In this document: one piece after another, positions 44,681 to 52,932 of the stretch
Layout: every line of letters begins with the position of its first letter
Position numbering within the stretch: the stretch's first letter is position 1
Assembly (NCBI RefSeq): GCF_046297895.1
Contig: NZ_JBKBHC010000012.1
Location: forward strand, 10,417 to 74,416
Reading direction: 5' to 3'
Source of the DNA: Ferrovibrio sp046297895
GTDB lineage: Bacteria; Pseudomonadota; Alphaproteobacteria; Ferrovibrionales; Ferrovibrionaceae
DNA: 64,000 bases
The notes under the pieces: model-generated
What the model saw: only the letters and a program-made list of their open reading frames with translations
The model's database searches: none
What the model was told of the DNA's origin: nothing
Program-made: the position numbers and the translations under genes

Positions 44681-45220
44681 ATGCTGTTCCGCCAGCACCA
44701 GCCGCATCCCATCGAGGCCGAGATTCCGCGGCTGCGGCGCTTTGCGCTGGCATTGACGCGCGATGGCGTGCTGGCCGACGACATCGTGCAGGACAGTTTG
44801 GAGCGCGCGCTGGCCGCCTGGACCACGCGGCGCAGCGAGGCCAGCCTGCGGCCGTGGTTGTTCGCGATCCTTCATAATGTGTGGCGCAGCCGGCGGGCGC
44901 GCGAGGGCAGTCGGCCCGACAGTCGGCTGCTGGACGACAGTATCGACGAACCGGCCGAAAGCGGCGGCCAGTGGGAGCGGTTGGAATTGCGCGATCTGGA
45001 CAGGGCGCTCGGCCTGCTGCCCGAAGAGCAGCGCAGCCTGCTGCTGCTGGTGGTGGTGGAAGGCCTGAGCTACGAAGCTGCCGCCCGCGCGCAGGACGTG
45101 CCGCTGGGCACCGTGATGTCGCGCCTGATGCGGGCACGCGAAAAACTGCGGCGGCTGACTGATGGCGAACCGCCGCATATCGGCGATGATGCACGGCCGC
45201 ATCTGAGGAGGGTGAAATGA
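44681..45220 (+). CDS. ECF sigma factor
   Basis: A 179-residue sigma-70 family factor with regions 2 and 4. Region 2 holds RRFALALTRDGVLADDIVQD, and region 4 the helix-turn-helix LSYEAAARAQDVPLGTVMSR. It overlaps the anti-sigma gene by four bases, the typical arrangement of an autoregulated ECF pair. Signal unknown. Confidence 0.93.
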   Translation: MLFRQHQPHPIEAEIPRLRRFALALTRDGVLADDIVQDSLERALAAWTTRRSEASLRPWLFAILHNVWRSRRAREGSRPDSRLLDDSIDEPAESGGQWERLELRDLDRALGLLPEEQRSLLLLVVVEGLSYEAAARAQDVPLGTVMSRLMRAREKLRRLTDGEPPHIGDDARPHLRRVK

Positions 45221-45999
45221 CCGGCGCAGCGGACCAGCCTGTCACCGATGCCGAATTGCAGGCCTATGCCGATGACCGCCTGGCGGCGGAAGAGCGCCTG
45301 CGTGTCGAGGCATGGCTGCTGAAGAATCCCGAGGCGGCGGCAAAGGTTGCGGCCTGGCAGGACCAGGCCGATGCGCTGCGCCGGCATTTCGCGCCGGCGC
45401 TGGACGAACCCGTGCCGGCAGCGATGGCGGCCCTGTTCGTCCGGCCGAAACGCGGCGAGATCCTGTTGCGCCAGAGCCTGCGGATCGCGGCCGTGTTGTG
45501 TATTGCCATACTGGGCGGTATCGCCGGCTGGTGGGGCCGAGGGTATATGATGCCGCCATTGCAGGTGACCGCCCTGCCACAGGAAGCGACGCGCGCGCAT
45601 CTGGTTTATAGCCGCGAGGTGCTGCATCCGGTCGAAGTGACGGCGAAGGAAGAGCAGCATCTGGTGACCTGGCTGTCGAAACGGCTGGGTACGACTTTGC
45701 GGGTGCCGTCGCTGGCCGCGCAGGGCTACGCGCTGGTGGGCGGGCGCCTGCTGCCGGCCTCCAGCGGCAACCATGCCGCGGCGCAGTTCATGTATGAGAA
45801 CCGCCAGGGCCAGCGTCTGACGCTGTATGTGCGCAGCGGCGAGACCGGCAACGACACCGCCTTCCGCTTCTCCGGCCAGGGCGGTGCAGCCACCTTCTAC
45901 TGGATTGACAGCGGATTCGGCTACGCGCTGGCAGGCGAGACCGGCCGCGAGGCTTTGCTGCCGGTGGCGCGCAGCGTCTACGAGAGCCTCACGCGCTAG
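45217..45999 (+). CDS. Membrane anti-sigma factor
   Basis: A 260-residue protein with a cytoplasmic N-terminal sigma-binding part (DAELQAYADDRLAAEERLRV), one membrane helix (about residues 88-106) and a periplasmic C-terminal domain. No zinc-binding HxxxCxxC motif is visible. Translation is coupled to the sigma gene. It probably holds the sigma factor until an envelope signal arrives. Confidence 0.9.
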   Translation: MTGAADQPVTDAELQAYADDRLAAEERLRVEAWLLKNPEAAAKVAAWQDQADALRRHFAPALDEPVPAAMAALFVRPKRGEILLRQSLRIAAVLCIAILGGIAGWWGRGYMMPPLQVTALPQEATRAHLVYSREVLHPVEVTAKEEQHLVTWLSKRLGTTLRVPSLAAQGYALVGGRLLPASSGNHAAAQFMYENRQGQRLTLYVRSGETGNDTAFRFSGQGGAATFYWIDSGFGYALAGETGREALLPVARSVYESLTR

Positions 46000-46009
46000 C
46001 GGCTAGCGC
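45993..46009. terminator. Palindrome over two convergent stop codons
   Basis: GCGCTAGC G GCTAGCGC is a perfect 17-base palindrome that contains the TAG of the anti-sigma gene and the TAG of the facing hydrolase gene. It may be a bidirectional pause site; no T-run is present. Confidence 0.35.
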
Positions 46010-46875
46010 AGGCCGCATTGCCGTAGCAGCGCGATGCCCAGCGGCCCGGTCGGATCGGCCTGGGCGAACTTGATGGTGAAATGATTGGCGCCGTTCAGGC
46101 GCAGCAGGTGCGCCGGCGTGCCGGCATCGCGGCAGGCCTGGTGGAAATCCACGCTCTGCGCCTGCCAGCCCGGCGGCTCGGCGTCGCCGACCGCGATCAG
46201 CACGGGGCAGGAAAGCTTCGGCGCGAAGCGCATCACGCTGTTGCGCCGCGCCATGGCATCGTCGAGGCGGATTTCCGCATTGACGCTGACATGTAGCACG
46301 GGTTCAAGCTCATACACGCCGCTGACCAGCCCCAGCGAGGCAATCGCCGGCTTCGGCGGCAGGTCGGCCGGCCAGGCCGCCGCGGCCAGCATCGCGGCCA
46401 GATGCGCGCCGGCGGAATGGCCGATCACGTGGATCTTCGCAGGATCGGCGCCCCAGCCGGCGGCCTGCTGCGCCACATGCGCCAGCGCCTCCTGCATCTG
46501 GCGCACGATGGTATCCAGCGTCACCTTCGGGCAGAGGTCGTAGTTCAGGTTCACCACCACCGCGCCGGCCTCGACGAAGGGCGTGGCGGCAAAGGTCATG
46601 GTGTTCTTGTCCAGGCCGCGCCAGTAGCCGCCATGGATCAGCACCACCAGCGGTGCATTGGTCGTCGGCTGCTTCGGTCGATGCAGGTCGTAGGTCTGCA
46701 GCGGGCCGGGGCCGTAGCGCAGATCGTATGCGCCGCCGAGGACCGCGCGCGCCGCCGCCGAACGTTCGACATAGCCGTTGAAATGCTGCTCGAAATCCGG
46801 CACCGCGCGGCGCGGGTTATAATGTGCCTCGATCTCGTCCGCGCTCAGGCGCCGCCAGTCAAAACTGCCCATCAC
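46003..46875 (-). CDS. Alpha/beta hydrolase, arylformamidase-like
   Basis: A 290-residue alpha/beta hydrolase. The motif LVVLIHGGYWRGLDKNTMTF has the HGGxW oxyanion signature seen in kynurenine formamidases, and the nucleophile elbow is VIGHSAGAHLAAM. The catalytic His is in NGANHFTIK. It overlaps the panE-like gene by four bases. Kynurenine pathway genes are not nearby, so the true substrate may be another formamide or ester. Confidence 0.85.
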   Translation of the reverse strand: MMGSFDWRRLSADEIEAHYNPRRAVPDFEQHFNGYVERSAAARAVLGGAYDLRYGPGPLQTYDLHRPKQPTTNAPLVVLIHGGYWRGLDKNTMTFAATPFVEAGAVVVNLNYDLCPKVTLDTIVRQMQEALAHVAQQAAGWGADPAKIHVIGHSAGAHLAAMLAAAAWPADLPPKPAIASLGLVSGVYELEPVLHVSVNAEIRLDDAMARRNSVMRFAPKLSCPVLIAVGDAEPPGWQAQSVDFHQACRDAGTPAHLLRLNGANHFTIKFAQADPTGPLGIALLRQCGLR

Positions 46876-47855
46876 ATGTCTCCATAAGTGCCGGCAACCC
46901 GGGCACGCACCTTCAGCAGGGCCAGCACGGTATCGATGGTCGGCGTGTCGATGCGCAGCTTCTGCGCCAGTTCGGCGATCACCCCGATCAGGGCGCCGAT
47001 CTCCATCGGTCGGCCGGCCTCCAGGTCCTGCAGCATCGAGGTCTTGTGCGGGCCGACCTTCTCGGCAGTCCCCATGCGCTGTTCGATGGTGAGCGGAAAC
47101 TCGATGCCCAGCGCCTCGCCGACCTGGCGCGATTCTTCCATCATCCTGCCGAGCACCAGGCGGGCATCCGGATCGCGCGACAGGCCTTCCAGCGTGCCGT
47201 GAGTCAGCACGCTGACCGGATTGTAGGACAGGTTACCCCACAGCTTGGTCCAGATTTCCTGGCGGATATTGGGATGCACGGGCGCTTCCACCCCGGCCGC
47301 GGTGAGGATTTTGCTCAGGCGCTGCACGCGCTCGGATCCGCTGCCGTCCGGTTCGCCGATGGGCAGGCCGTTGCCGCTGCTGTGGTGGATCACGCCGGGC
47401 GCGGCCACCGCGCCGGCCAGCCAGACCACGCTGCCGATGGCGCGCTGCGGCCCGATCAGGGCCCATTGTTTCGCGCCGGGATCGACCGACTCAAGCTTCG
47501 TGCCGTCCAGCGGGCCGCCATGCTTGTGGAAATACCAGTAGGGCACGCCATTCATCGCCGTGAGCAAGGCCGTGTCGGGGCCGAACAGCGGCAGCATGCG
47601 CTCGGCCATGGCGGGCACGGCCGGTGCTTTCAGGCTGAGGATCACGTAATCCTGCGCACCGGCCTCGGCCGGATCGTCGGTGCAGGCCGGATGCACGGTG
47701 AAGCTCGCGCCCTTGCTGTCGATGCGCAGGCCGTGGCTGCGGATCGCATCGCGATGGGCACCGCGGGCGATCAGCGTCACGTCATGGCCGGCACGGGCCA
47801 GCAGGCCGCCCAGATAGCCGCCGATGGCGCCGGCGCCGACGACGGCGATCTTCAC
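46872..47855 (-). CDS. 2-dehydropantoate 2-reductase family protein
   Basis: A 327-residue ketopantoate-reductase-like protein. It starts at the GTG at 47855, giving KIAVVGAGAIGGYLGGLLAR with the NADP motif; the later GNLSYNPVSVLTHGTLEGLS and the C-terminal GRPMEIGALIG fit the family. The start overlaps the glpD stop by four bases. PanE makes pantoate for CoA, but many relatives reduce other keto acids, so I give no symbol. Confidence 0.88.
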   Translation of the reverse strand: MKIAVVGAGAIGGYLGGLLARAGHDVTLIARGAHRDAIRSHGLRIDSKGASFTVHPACTDDPAEAGAQDYVILSLKAPAVPAMAERMLPLFGPDTALLTAMNGVPYWYFHKHGGPLDGTKLESVDPGAKQWALIGPQRAIGSVVWLAGAVAAPGVIHHSSGNGLPIGEPDGSGSERVQRLSKILTAAGVEAPVHPNIRQEIWTKLWGNLSYNPVSVLTHGTLEGLSRDPDARLVLGRMMEESRQVGEALGIEFPLTIEQRMGTAEKVGPHKTSMLQDLEAGRPMEIGALIGVIAELAQKLRIDTPTIDTVLALLKVRARVAGTYGDM

Positions 47856-49366
47856 GGCTGTTCCATGTTCGGCTTGTGCTGGGCCATCCACTGGGCCAGC
47901 CGCTCGCGTTCGGCTGCCGTGGCCCAGAGGCCGCATTTGGTGCGGCGCCACAGCACGTCGTCGGCCTCGCGCGCCCATTCATGGCGCATCAGGTAATCCA
48001 CCTCGCGCGCATAGAGCCCGCCGCCGAAACTTTCGCCCAGATCCGCCATGCTCTTGGCATCGCCCAGGATCGTGCGCATGGCGCTGCCATGGCGATGCGC
48101 AAGCCGGGTGAGCCAGGCCGCATCCAGTGCCGGATAATCGCGCTGCAGTCCGGCGACGAATTCCGCGAACGAGGCGGCATTCAGATCGCCACCGGGCAGC
48201 GGCCTGCCACCCGACCACGAGGGGCCTAGCTGCGGATAGAAGGGCGCGATCTTCTGCATCGCGTGTTCCGACAGCCGGCGATAGGTGGTGAGCTTGCCGC
48301 CATAGATCGACAGCAGCATCGGCTTGCCCGGATCGAGGTCCAGCACATAGTCGCGCGTGATGGCGGACGGATCGCTGTCGCCATCGTCGTAGAGCGGGCG
48401 CACGCCGGCATAGGCCCATACGATCTGCTCGCGTGTCACCGGCTGCCTGAAATATTCGCTGGCGGCGCTCAGCAGATAATCGGTCTCTTCGGGGCTGATC
48501 TGCGGCGGGCCGTCCAGTTTGTCGAGCTGGATGTCGGTGGTGCCGATCAGGGTGAAGTCGCGTTCGTAGGGGATCGCGAAGATGATGCGGTTGTCGGCGT
48601 TCTGGAAGATGTAGCAGTGATCGCCATCGAACAGCTTCCTGGTGACGATATGGCTGCCCTTGATCAGGCGCACGCCGTTCTTCGGCGTCTGGCTGAAGGC
48701 GCCGGTCAGGGTTTCGCGCACCCAGGGACCGCCGGCATTGACGATGCCGCGCGCCGTCACGTCGCGGCTGGCGCCGGTATACTGGTCGGTCAGCGTCACA
48801 TGCCACAGATCGCCCTCGCGCTTCGCCGCCGTCACGGCCGTGCGCGTGAAGACCTGCGCGCCCATGCGTCGCGCGTCCATGGCGTTCAGCACCACCAGGC
48901 GCGAATCGTCCACCCAGCAGTCGGAGTATTCGAAGCCGCGCTTGAATTCGTCTTTCAGCGGCGTGCCGCGCGGATCGGTTTTGTCGAGCGACACGCCGAC
49001 CGAGCCGGGCAGGGTCTGGCGGCCGGCCAGATGGTCGTAAAGGAACAGGCCGATGCGGATCATCCAGGCCGGGCGCAGGCCGGGGTGGTGCGGCAGCACG
49101 AAGCGCAGCGGCCAGATGATATGCGGCGCCATCTTCATCAGCACTTCGCGCTCGCCCAGCGCCTCGCGCACCAGGCGGAACTCGTAATGCTCCAGATACC
49201 GCAGGCCGCCATGGATCAGCTTGGTGGCGGCCGACGAGGTGGCGCCGGCAAGATCGCCGCGCTCGGCCAGCAGCACGGACAGGCCGCGGCCGGCGGCATC
49301 GCGGGCGATGCCCGTGCCGTTCACGCCGCCGCCGATGACCAGAAGATCAACGGGTTCAGACTTCAT
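47852..49366 (-). CDS. glpD: Glycerol-3-phosphate dehydrogenase (FAD, aerobic type)
   Basis: A 504-residue membrane-associated flavoenzyme that oxidises glycerol-3-phosphate to DHAP and passes electrons to quinone. The FAD motif is LLVIGGGVNGTGIARDAAGR, followed by GATSSAATKLIHGGLRYLEH. The C-terminal domain (RHGSAMRTILGDAKSM) is present. It heads the leftward set glpD-panE-hydrolase with four-base overlaps. No glycerol kinase or facilitator is adjacent. Confidence 0.95.
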   Translation of the reverse strand: MKSEPVDLLVIGGGVNGTGIARDAAGRGLSVLLAERGDLAGATSSAATKLIHGGLRYLEHYEFRLVREALGEREVLMKMAPHIIWPLRFVLPHHPGLRPAWMIRIGLFLYDHLAGRQTLPGSVGVSLDKTDPRGTPLKDEFKRGFEYSDCWVDDSRLVVLNAMDARRMGAQVFTRTAVTAAKREGDLWHVTLTDQYTGASRDVTARGIVNAGGPWVRETLTGAFSQTPKNGVRLIKGSHIVTRKLFDGDHCYIFQNADNRIIFAIPYERDFTLIGTTDIQLDKLDGPPQISPEETDYLLSAASEYFRQPVTREQIVWAYAGVRPLYDDGDSDPSAITRDYVLDLDPGKPMLLSIYGGKLTTYRRLSEHAMQKIAPFYPQLGPSWSGGRPLPGGDLNAASFAEFVAGLQRDYPALDAAWLTRLAHRHGSAMRTILGDAKSMADLGESFGGGLYAREVDYLMRHEWAREADDVLWRRTKCGLWATAAERERLAQWMAQHKPNMEQP

Positions 49367-49403
49367 GGGAAAACGACCAACTGGAGAGAGCGGAAAGGGC
49401 CGT

Positions 49404-49844
49404 TTATACGGTCACGCTCACTAGCTGCGCAAGGTCGAGGTCCAGCCGGCCCCGGCGGGCCAGGCCGCGATAGGCCTGCAGGGCGCTGCTGCGGGCGTCG
49501 CGCCCCGGCTCGGCCGCACCGCCCTGGGCAAGCTGCTGGGTATGATAGGTGTTCAGTCCGAAAGCGGCCCGCCAGGCGCGGCGGCGCTCCAGATGGGGCG
49601 GAATCTCGATGCTCTGGTCGGCGGGTTCGCCCCGGTCGGTGCGCCGGCGCAGCAGCTGCATGACCGCGCTGCTTCCGCCCGGGCGGGCCTTCTGCGCGGC
49701 GACGGCGCTGTTCTCGCCCTGACTATCGGGGTTGAATCCGGGATTTCCGGCATTCTTCTGCCGCCTCAGGGCGGAATCGGCCACCGAATCAACCCCGGCC
49801 GCCGATGGCTGGAGGATCGTGCCGATACCGATGGTTGTCACCAT
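49404..49844 (-). CDS. Hypothetical protein
   Basis: A 146-residue protein of unknown family. The start MVTTIGIGTILQPSAAGVDS is followed by a disordered stretch and a C-terminal part FGLNTYHTQQLAQGG, then LQAYRGLARRGRLDLDLAQL. It resembles small alphaproteobacterial hypotheticals, but I name no function. The ATG at 49844 is chosen; a longer reading to 49874 is possible. Confidence 0.5.
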   Translation of the reverse strand: MVTTIGIGTILQPSAAGVDSVADSALRRQKNAGNPGFNPDSQGENSAVAAQKARPGGSSAVMQLLRRRTDRGEPADQSIEIPPHLERRRAWRAAFGLNTYHTQQLAQGGAAEPGRDARSSALQAYRGLARRGRLDLDLAQLVSVTV

Positions 49845-49931
49845 GTTACCCCGTGCTGCAGAGGCCGGACTCAAGCAGGGATTCGGTAAATGCCCGGTTA
49901 ACTGCAGGCCCCGCCCGTGTCCGCGGCGGTT

Positions 49932-51779
49932 TCAGTCCGCCTTGTCCAGCCGGTAGACCTCGATGGCCGCCTGCCGCCCCTTCACGGTCATGCGGCCGAC
50001 CAGCGGCGGGGGCGGGTCCAGGCGGGCCGATTCCACGGTCTCGGCGCTGGCCAGGGCGATGAACTGCTCGGCCTCGCTCATGTGGTCGCGACCGAGCTGT
50101 TCCAGCCGCTGGGCCGAGTTCACCGTGTCGCCCACCACGGTGTAGTTGATGCGGCCCGGCGCGCCGATATTGCCGATCACCACCGGGCCGGAATGCAGGC
50201 CCATGCGCAGGCGCAACACCGGCTTGCCCAGCATCCGGCGGCGGGCATTGTCGGCGGCCATGGCCCGGTTGATGGCCATGGCGGCGCGGCAGGCCCGTGC
50301 GGCATGCTCGTCGTCGCGCTTGATCGCGCCCCACACCGCCATCACGGCATCGCCGATGAACTTGTCGACCACGCCCCCCTCGGCCTCGATGCAGGCGGTG
50401 ACCAGCTCGAAATGCTCGTTCAGCAGGGCGGCGATCTCGTCGGCATGCATCTGTTCCGACATGGCGGTGAAGCCGACCAGATCGGTGAACATCACCGTCA
50501 CCTCGCGCTGCTTGCTGATGCTGATCGCCTCCTCGCCCTCGCGCACCAGCCGGCTGACCAGCTTGCGCGGCACGTAGTTGCCGAACCAGTGCAGCGCGGC
50601 ATTGGCGGCGTTGATCGCCTGCGCCGCGTCATCCAGTTCGCGCAGGCGTGTGCGGTCCAGCGGCGGTGCGTCGAAATCCAGATTGCGCAGGCGGTTGGCG
50701 GCATTGCTGATCGCCAGCAGCGGCTTGCGGATCAGATACGAGATGCGCCATGCCACCAGCAGCGACAGAACCAGGCTCAGCACACCCACGGCCGCGGCCA
50801 ACTGCAGGCGCTTGATTTCAGTCTCGATCTGGTCGAAGGCGAAATAGCGTCCGACGATCCAGGCCTTGTCGCCGTAATCCTCCAGCTGGCGATAGACGAA
50901 GATCCACTCCCGGCCCTCGGCCCTGACGATATGGGCGCTGTCGTTGCCGAGCATGGCGTTGGCAAGCCGACGTTCGATCCTGCCGTCCCAGATCTTGCGC
51001 AGCACGGGATCGTGGATGTCGTCCAGCGTCGGCACCGGCTTGCCCATCGATACCGGATATTCGTGATTGAGCAGGGTGGGGTGCGCCAGCACATGCTCGT
51101 CGTCGTAGATGATGAAGTTGACGGCCTCGCCGTCGATGCTGTCGGTCTCGATCAGGCGCGACAGCGACCCCAGCGACAGCACGGCGATCACCTCGCCCAC
51201 GAAGGTGCCGTCGATGGTCACCGGCACATGGGCGTTGATCATGGCCTGCTTGATCTCGGGGTTCCAGATCAGGTCGCCCCAGCGGGCCTCGCGGGCGCCG
51301 CCCTGCCGCTCCATCAGGAACAGCCGCCGCACGGCCTCGCTGCGCGCCGCCGTATCGGGATATTTGTCGATATGCTGATGCAGGGTGATGATTTCGCCGC
51401 CTGGGCGGCGCACCGCGCGGGTAGCGATCAGGTCATTGCGCAGCAGGCCGAAGGCATCCACCTGCGGCAGTCCATCCAGGGCCGCCACCATGTAATCCGT
51501 CAGGCGCCCGATATCGTTGAGTCCGATTTTCCTTTCTTCCAGCCGCTGTGCCAGGGCATCGACATGCTGGATCGCCGGGTCGAGCTGCAGCTTGGTGCGT
51601 TCCACCAGGCGCGACACGATGGTTTCGTTGCGCTCGCGCAGCAGGTCCACGGTGTTGAGGCGCCCGCTGAGCATGGCGATGCCGAAGGCAATCGCCGCCA
51701 GCAGCATCAGGATCCCGACGCCCAGCGTCAGGACAAAGGAAATCGACGGCCGCAGGCGCAACCGTTTTTCTGGCGTCAT
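49932..51779 (-). CDS. Membrane adenylate/guanylate cyclase with extracytoplasmic sensor domain
   Basis: A 615-residue protein: an N-terminal membrane helix (VLTLGVGILMLLAAIAFGIA), a periplasmic Cache-like sensor part of about 300 residues, a second helix, a HAMP-like linker, and a class III cyclase domain with VMFTDLVGFTAMSEQMHADE, then DKFIGDAVMAVWGA and YTVVGDTVNSAQRLEQLGRD. Both metal Asp residues and the Asn/Arg pair are present, so it is probably active. I choose the ATG at 51779, 28 bases after phaR; the ATG at 51827 would overlap phaR. Confidence 0.88.
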   Translation of the reverse strand: MTPEKRLRLRPSISFVLTLGVGILMLLAAIAFGIAMLSGRLNTVDLLRERNETIVSRLVERTKLQLDPAIQHVDALAQRLEERKIGLNDIGRLTDYMVAALDGLPQVDAFGLLRNDLIATRAVRRPGGEIITLHQHIDKYPDTAARSEAVRRLFLMERQGGAREARWGDLIWNPEIKQAMINAHVPVTIDGTFVGEVIAVLSLGSLSRLIETDSIDGEAVNFIIYDDEHVLAHPTLLNHEYPVSMGKPVPTLDDIHDPVLRKIWDGRIERRLANAMLGNDSAHIVRAEGREWIFVYRQLEDYGDKAWIVGRYFAFDQIETEIKRLQLAAAVGVLSLVLSLLVAWRISYLIRKPLLAISNAANRLRNLDFDAPPLDRTRLRELDDAAQAINAANAALHWFGNYVPRKLVSRLVREGEEAISISKQREVTVMFTDLVGFTAMSEQMHADEIAALLNEHFELVTACIEAEGGVVDKFIGDAVMAVWGAIKRDDEHAARACRAAMAINRAMAADNARRRMLGKPVLRLRMGLHSGPVVIGNIGAPGRINYTVVGDTVNSAQRLEQLGRDHMSEAEQFIALASAETVESARLDPPPPLVGRMTVKGRQAAIEVYRLDKAD

Positions 51780-51807
51780 GGAAACTGGCAGTCCGGCCGC
51801 AGCCGTA

Positions 51808-52407
51808 TCACCCCTTGTTTCGGGCAAGAGCCTCGACCTGCTTGCGCAGCTCTTCCATCTGCTTCTTCAGCGTGTCGACTTCCGGCTCGCCGCCGGGCTT
51901 GTCGGCCATGCCTGGCTTGTCGCCTTCGTTCATGCCGGCGACGAATGGATTGAACATGGTCATGGCGCGCTGAAACATCGCCATGTTCTGGCGGCCCATT
52001 TCCTCGATGCTGCGGAAGGGGAACATTTCCCCGAACGCCTCGGCCATATACTGGCGCATCTGTTCCTGGTTGCGCTGGAAGGAGGCCATCGAGACTTCCA
52101 GATAGCTCGGCACCAGGGTCTGCAGGCTGTCGCCATAAAAAGAGATCAGCCGGCGGAGGAACCCGATCGGCAAAAGCTGCTGCCCGCCCTTGGATTCTTC
52201 CTCGAAGATGATTTGCGTCAGCACGCCGCGGGTGATGTCCTCGCCCGTCTTGGCGTCCTCGACGATGAAATCCTGGCCGTCCTTCACCATCTGGCACAGG
52301 TTTTCCAGAGTGACGTATGAGGATGTCGCCGTATTGTACAGCCGGCGGTTCGCGTATTTCTTGATCTTTACGACTGGCGCCGCTGTCGTCTGGTCAGTTT
52401 CGGCCAC
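51808..52407 (-). CDS. phaR: Polyhydroxyalkanoate synthesis repressor PhaR
   Basis: A 199-residue repressor that binds both PHB and DNA and controls PHB synthesis and phasins. The DNA-binding part reads VVKIKKYANRRLYNTATSSY and the PHB-binding part LLPIGFLRRLISFYGDSLQ. The start is the GTG at 52407 with GGGAG upstream; a reading from 52722 would translate non-coding sequence and is rejected. It is divergent from the PhaE-like and phaC genes, whose upstream region holds TGC-rich candidate sites. Confidence 0.93.
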   Translation of the reverse strand: MAETDQTTAAPVVKIKKYANRRLYNTATSSYVTLENLCQMVKDGQDFIVEDAKTGEDITRGVLTQIIFEEESKGGQQLLPIGFLRRLISFYGDSLQTLVPSYLEVSMASFQRNQEQMRQYMAEAFGEMFPFRSIEEMGRQNMAMFQRAMTMFNPFVAGMNEGDKPGMADKPGGEPEVDTLKKQMEELRKQVEALARNKG

Positions 52408-52452
52408 GGTTACGCGCTCCCTAGCATCAGTTGCCGGGCATTTCACTCGGTA

Positions 52453-52489
52453 TTGTATGCATGTGCAAGTCTCTTGTTGCGCTGCGAAA
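52453..52489. promoter_or_regulatory. Candidate PhaR-binding region
   Basis: Near-palindrome TTGTATGCATGTGCAA (52453-52468) and TTGTTGCGCTGCGAAA (52474-52489). The second shares CTGCGAAA with a site before phaA. PhaR of relatives binds TGC-rich elements; no binding is shown here. Confidence 0.35.
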
Positions 52490-52527
52490 GGGTGGCTGGA
52501 ATCTGCCGCTTCGGCTAGTCTGCCGCC

Positions 52528-52932
52528 ATGGATGATCCCAAGCCTCCCCCCGGTCCGAACGATGCCCAGATCCTGGCGCAGAAGTTCCTCGACCTGTGGC
52601 AGGAACAGGCCGGCCTGCTGGCCACCGATCCGAAGCTGGCCGAGTTGTCGGCCAACTGGCTGACCCTGTGGCAGCAGGGCGCCCAGGCCGCAAGCCAGGC
52701 GGGAATGGGAGGGCAGGGCCAAGGAGGCGGATATGCCGGAAAACCAGCCGCGTCAGTTTCACCGTCTGGGCCCGCGTCCGCTGCCGCTGCATCTGGCGAC
52801 CGCCAACCTGATCCTGTTGAGCTCGCTCGCCGCCTGGCCGAGTGCGAGGCACGCCTCGCTGCCCTGGAATCCGCTCTTGCAGCCGCGCCTCGACGCGCTG
52901 CTGCCCGCCCTCGCAAGCGTCGATCCGACTGA
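52528..52932 (+). CDS. PhaE-like / phasin-like small protein overlapping phaC
   Basis: A 134-residue protein with a helical N-terminal part (LAQKFLDLWQEQAGLLATDP, then SANWLTLWQQGAQAAS) and a C-terminal coiled coil (PVELARRLAECEARLAALES) before a basic tail. This looks like the small partner of a class III-like PHA synthase or a phasin. The last 200 bases overlap the phaC-like gene in another frame. No Shine-Dalgarno is seen before the ATG. Confidence 0.6.
   Translation: MDDPKPPPGPNDAQILAQKFLDLWQEQAGLLATDPKLAELSANWLTLWQQGAQAASQAGMGGQGQGGGYAGKPAASVSPSGPASAAAASGDRQPDPVELARRLAECEARLAALESALAAAPRRAAARPRKRRSD

Noticed and set aside
49917..51953. 678-residue open frame opposite the membrane cyclase
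   Set aside because: The cyclase strand carries all catalytic motifs; this frame is a composition artefact.
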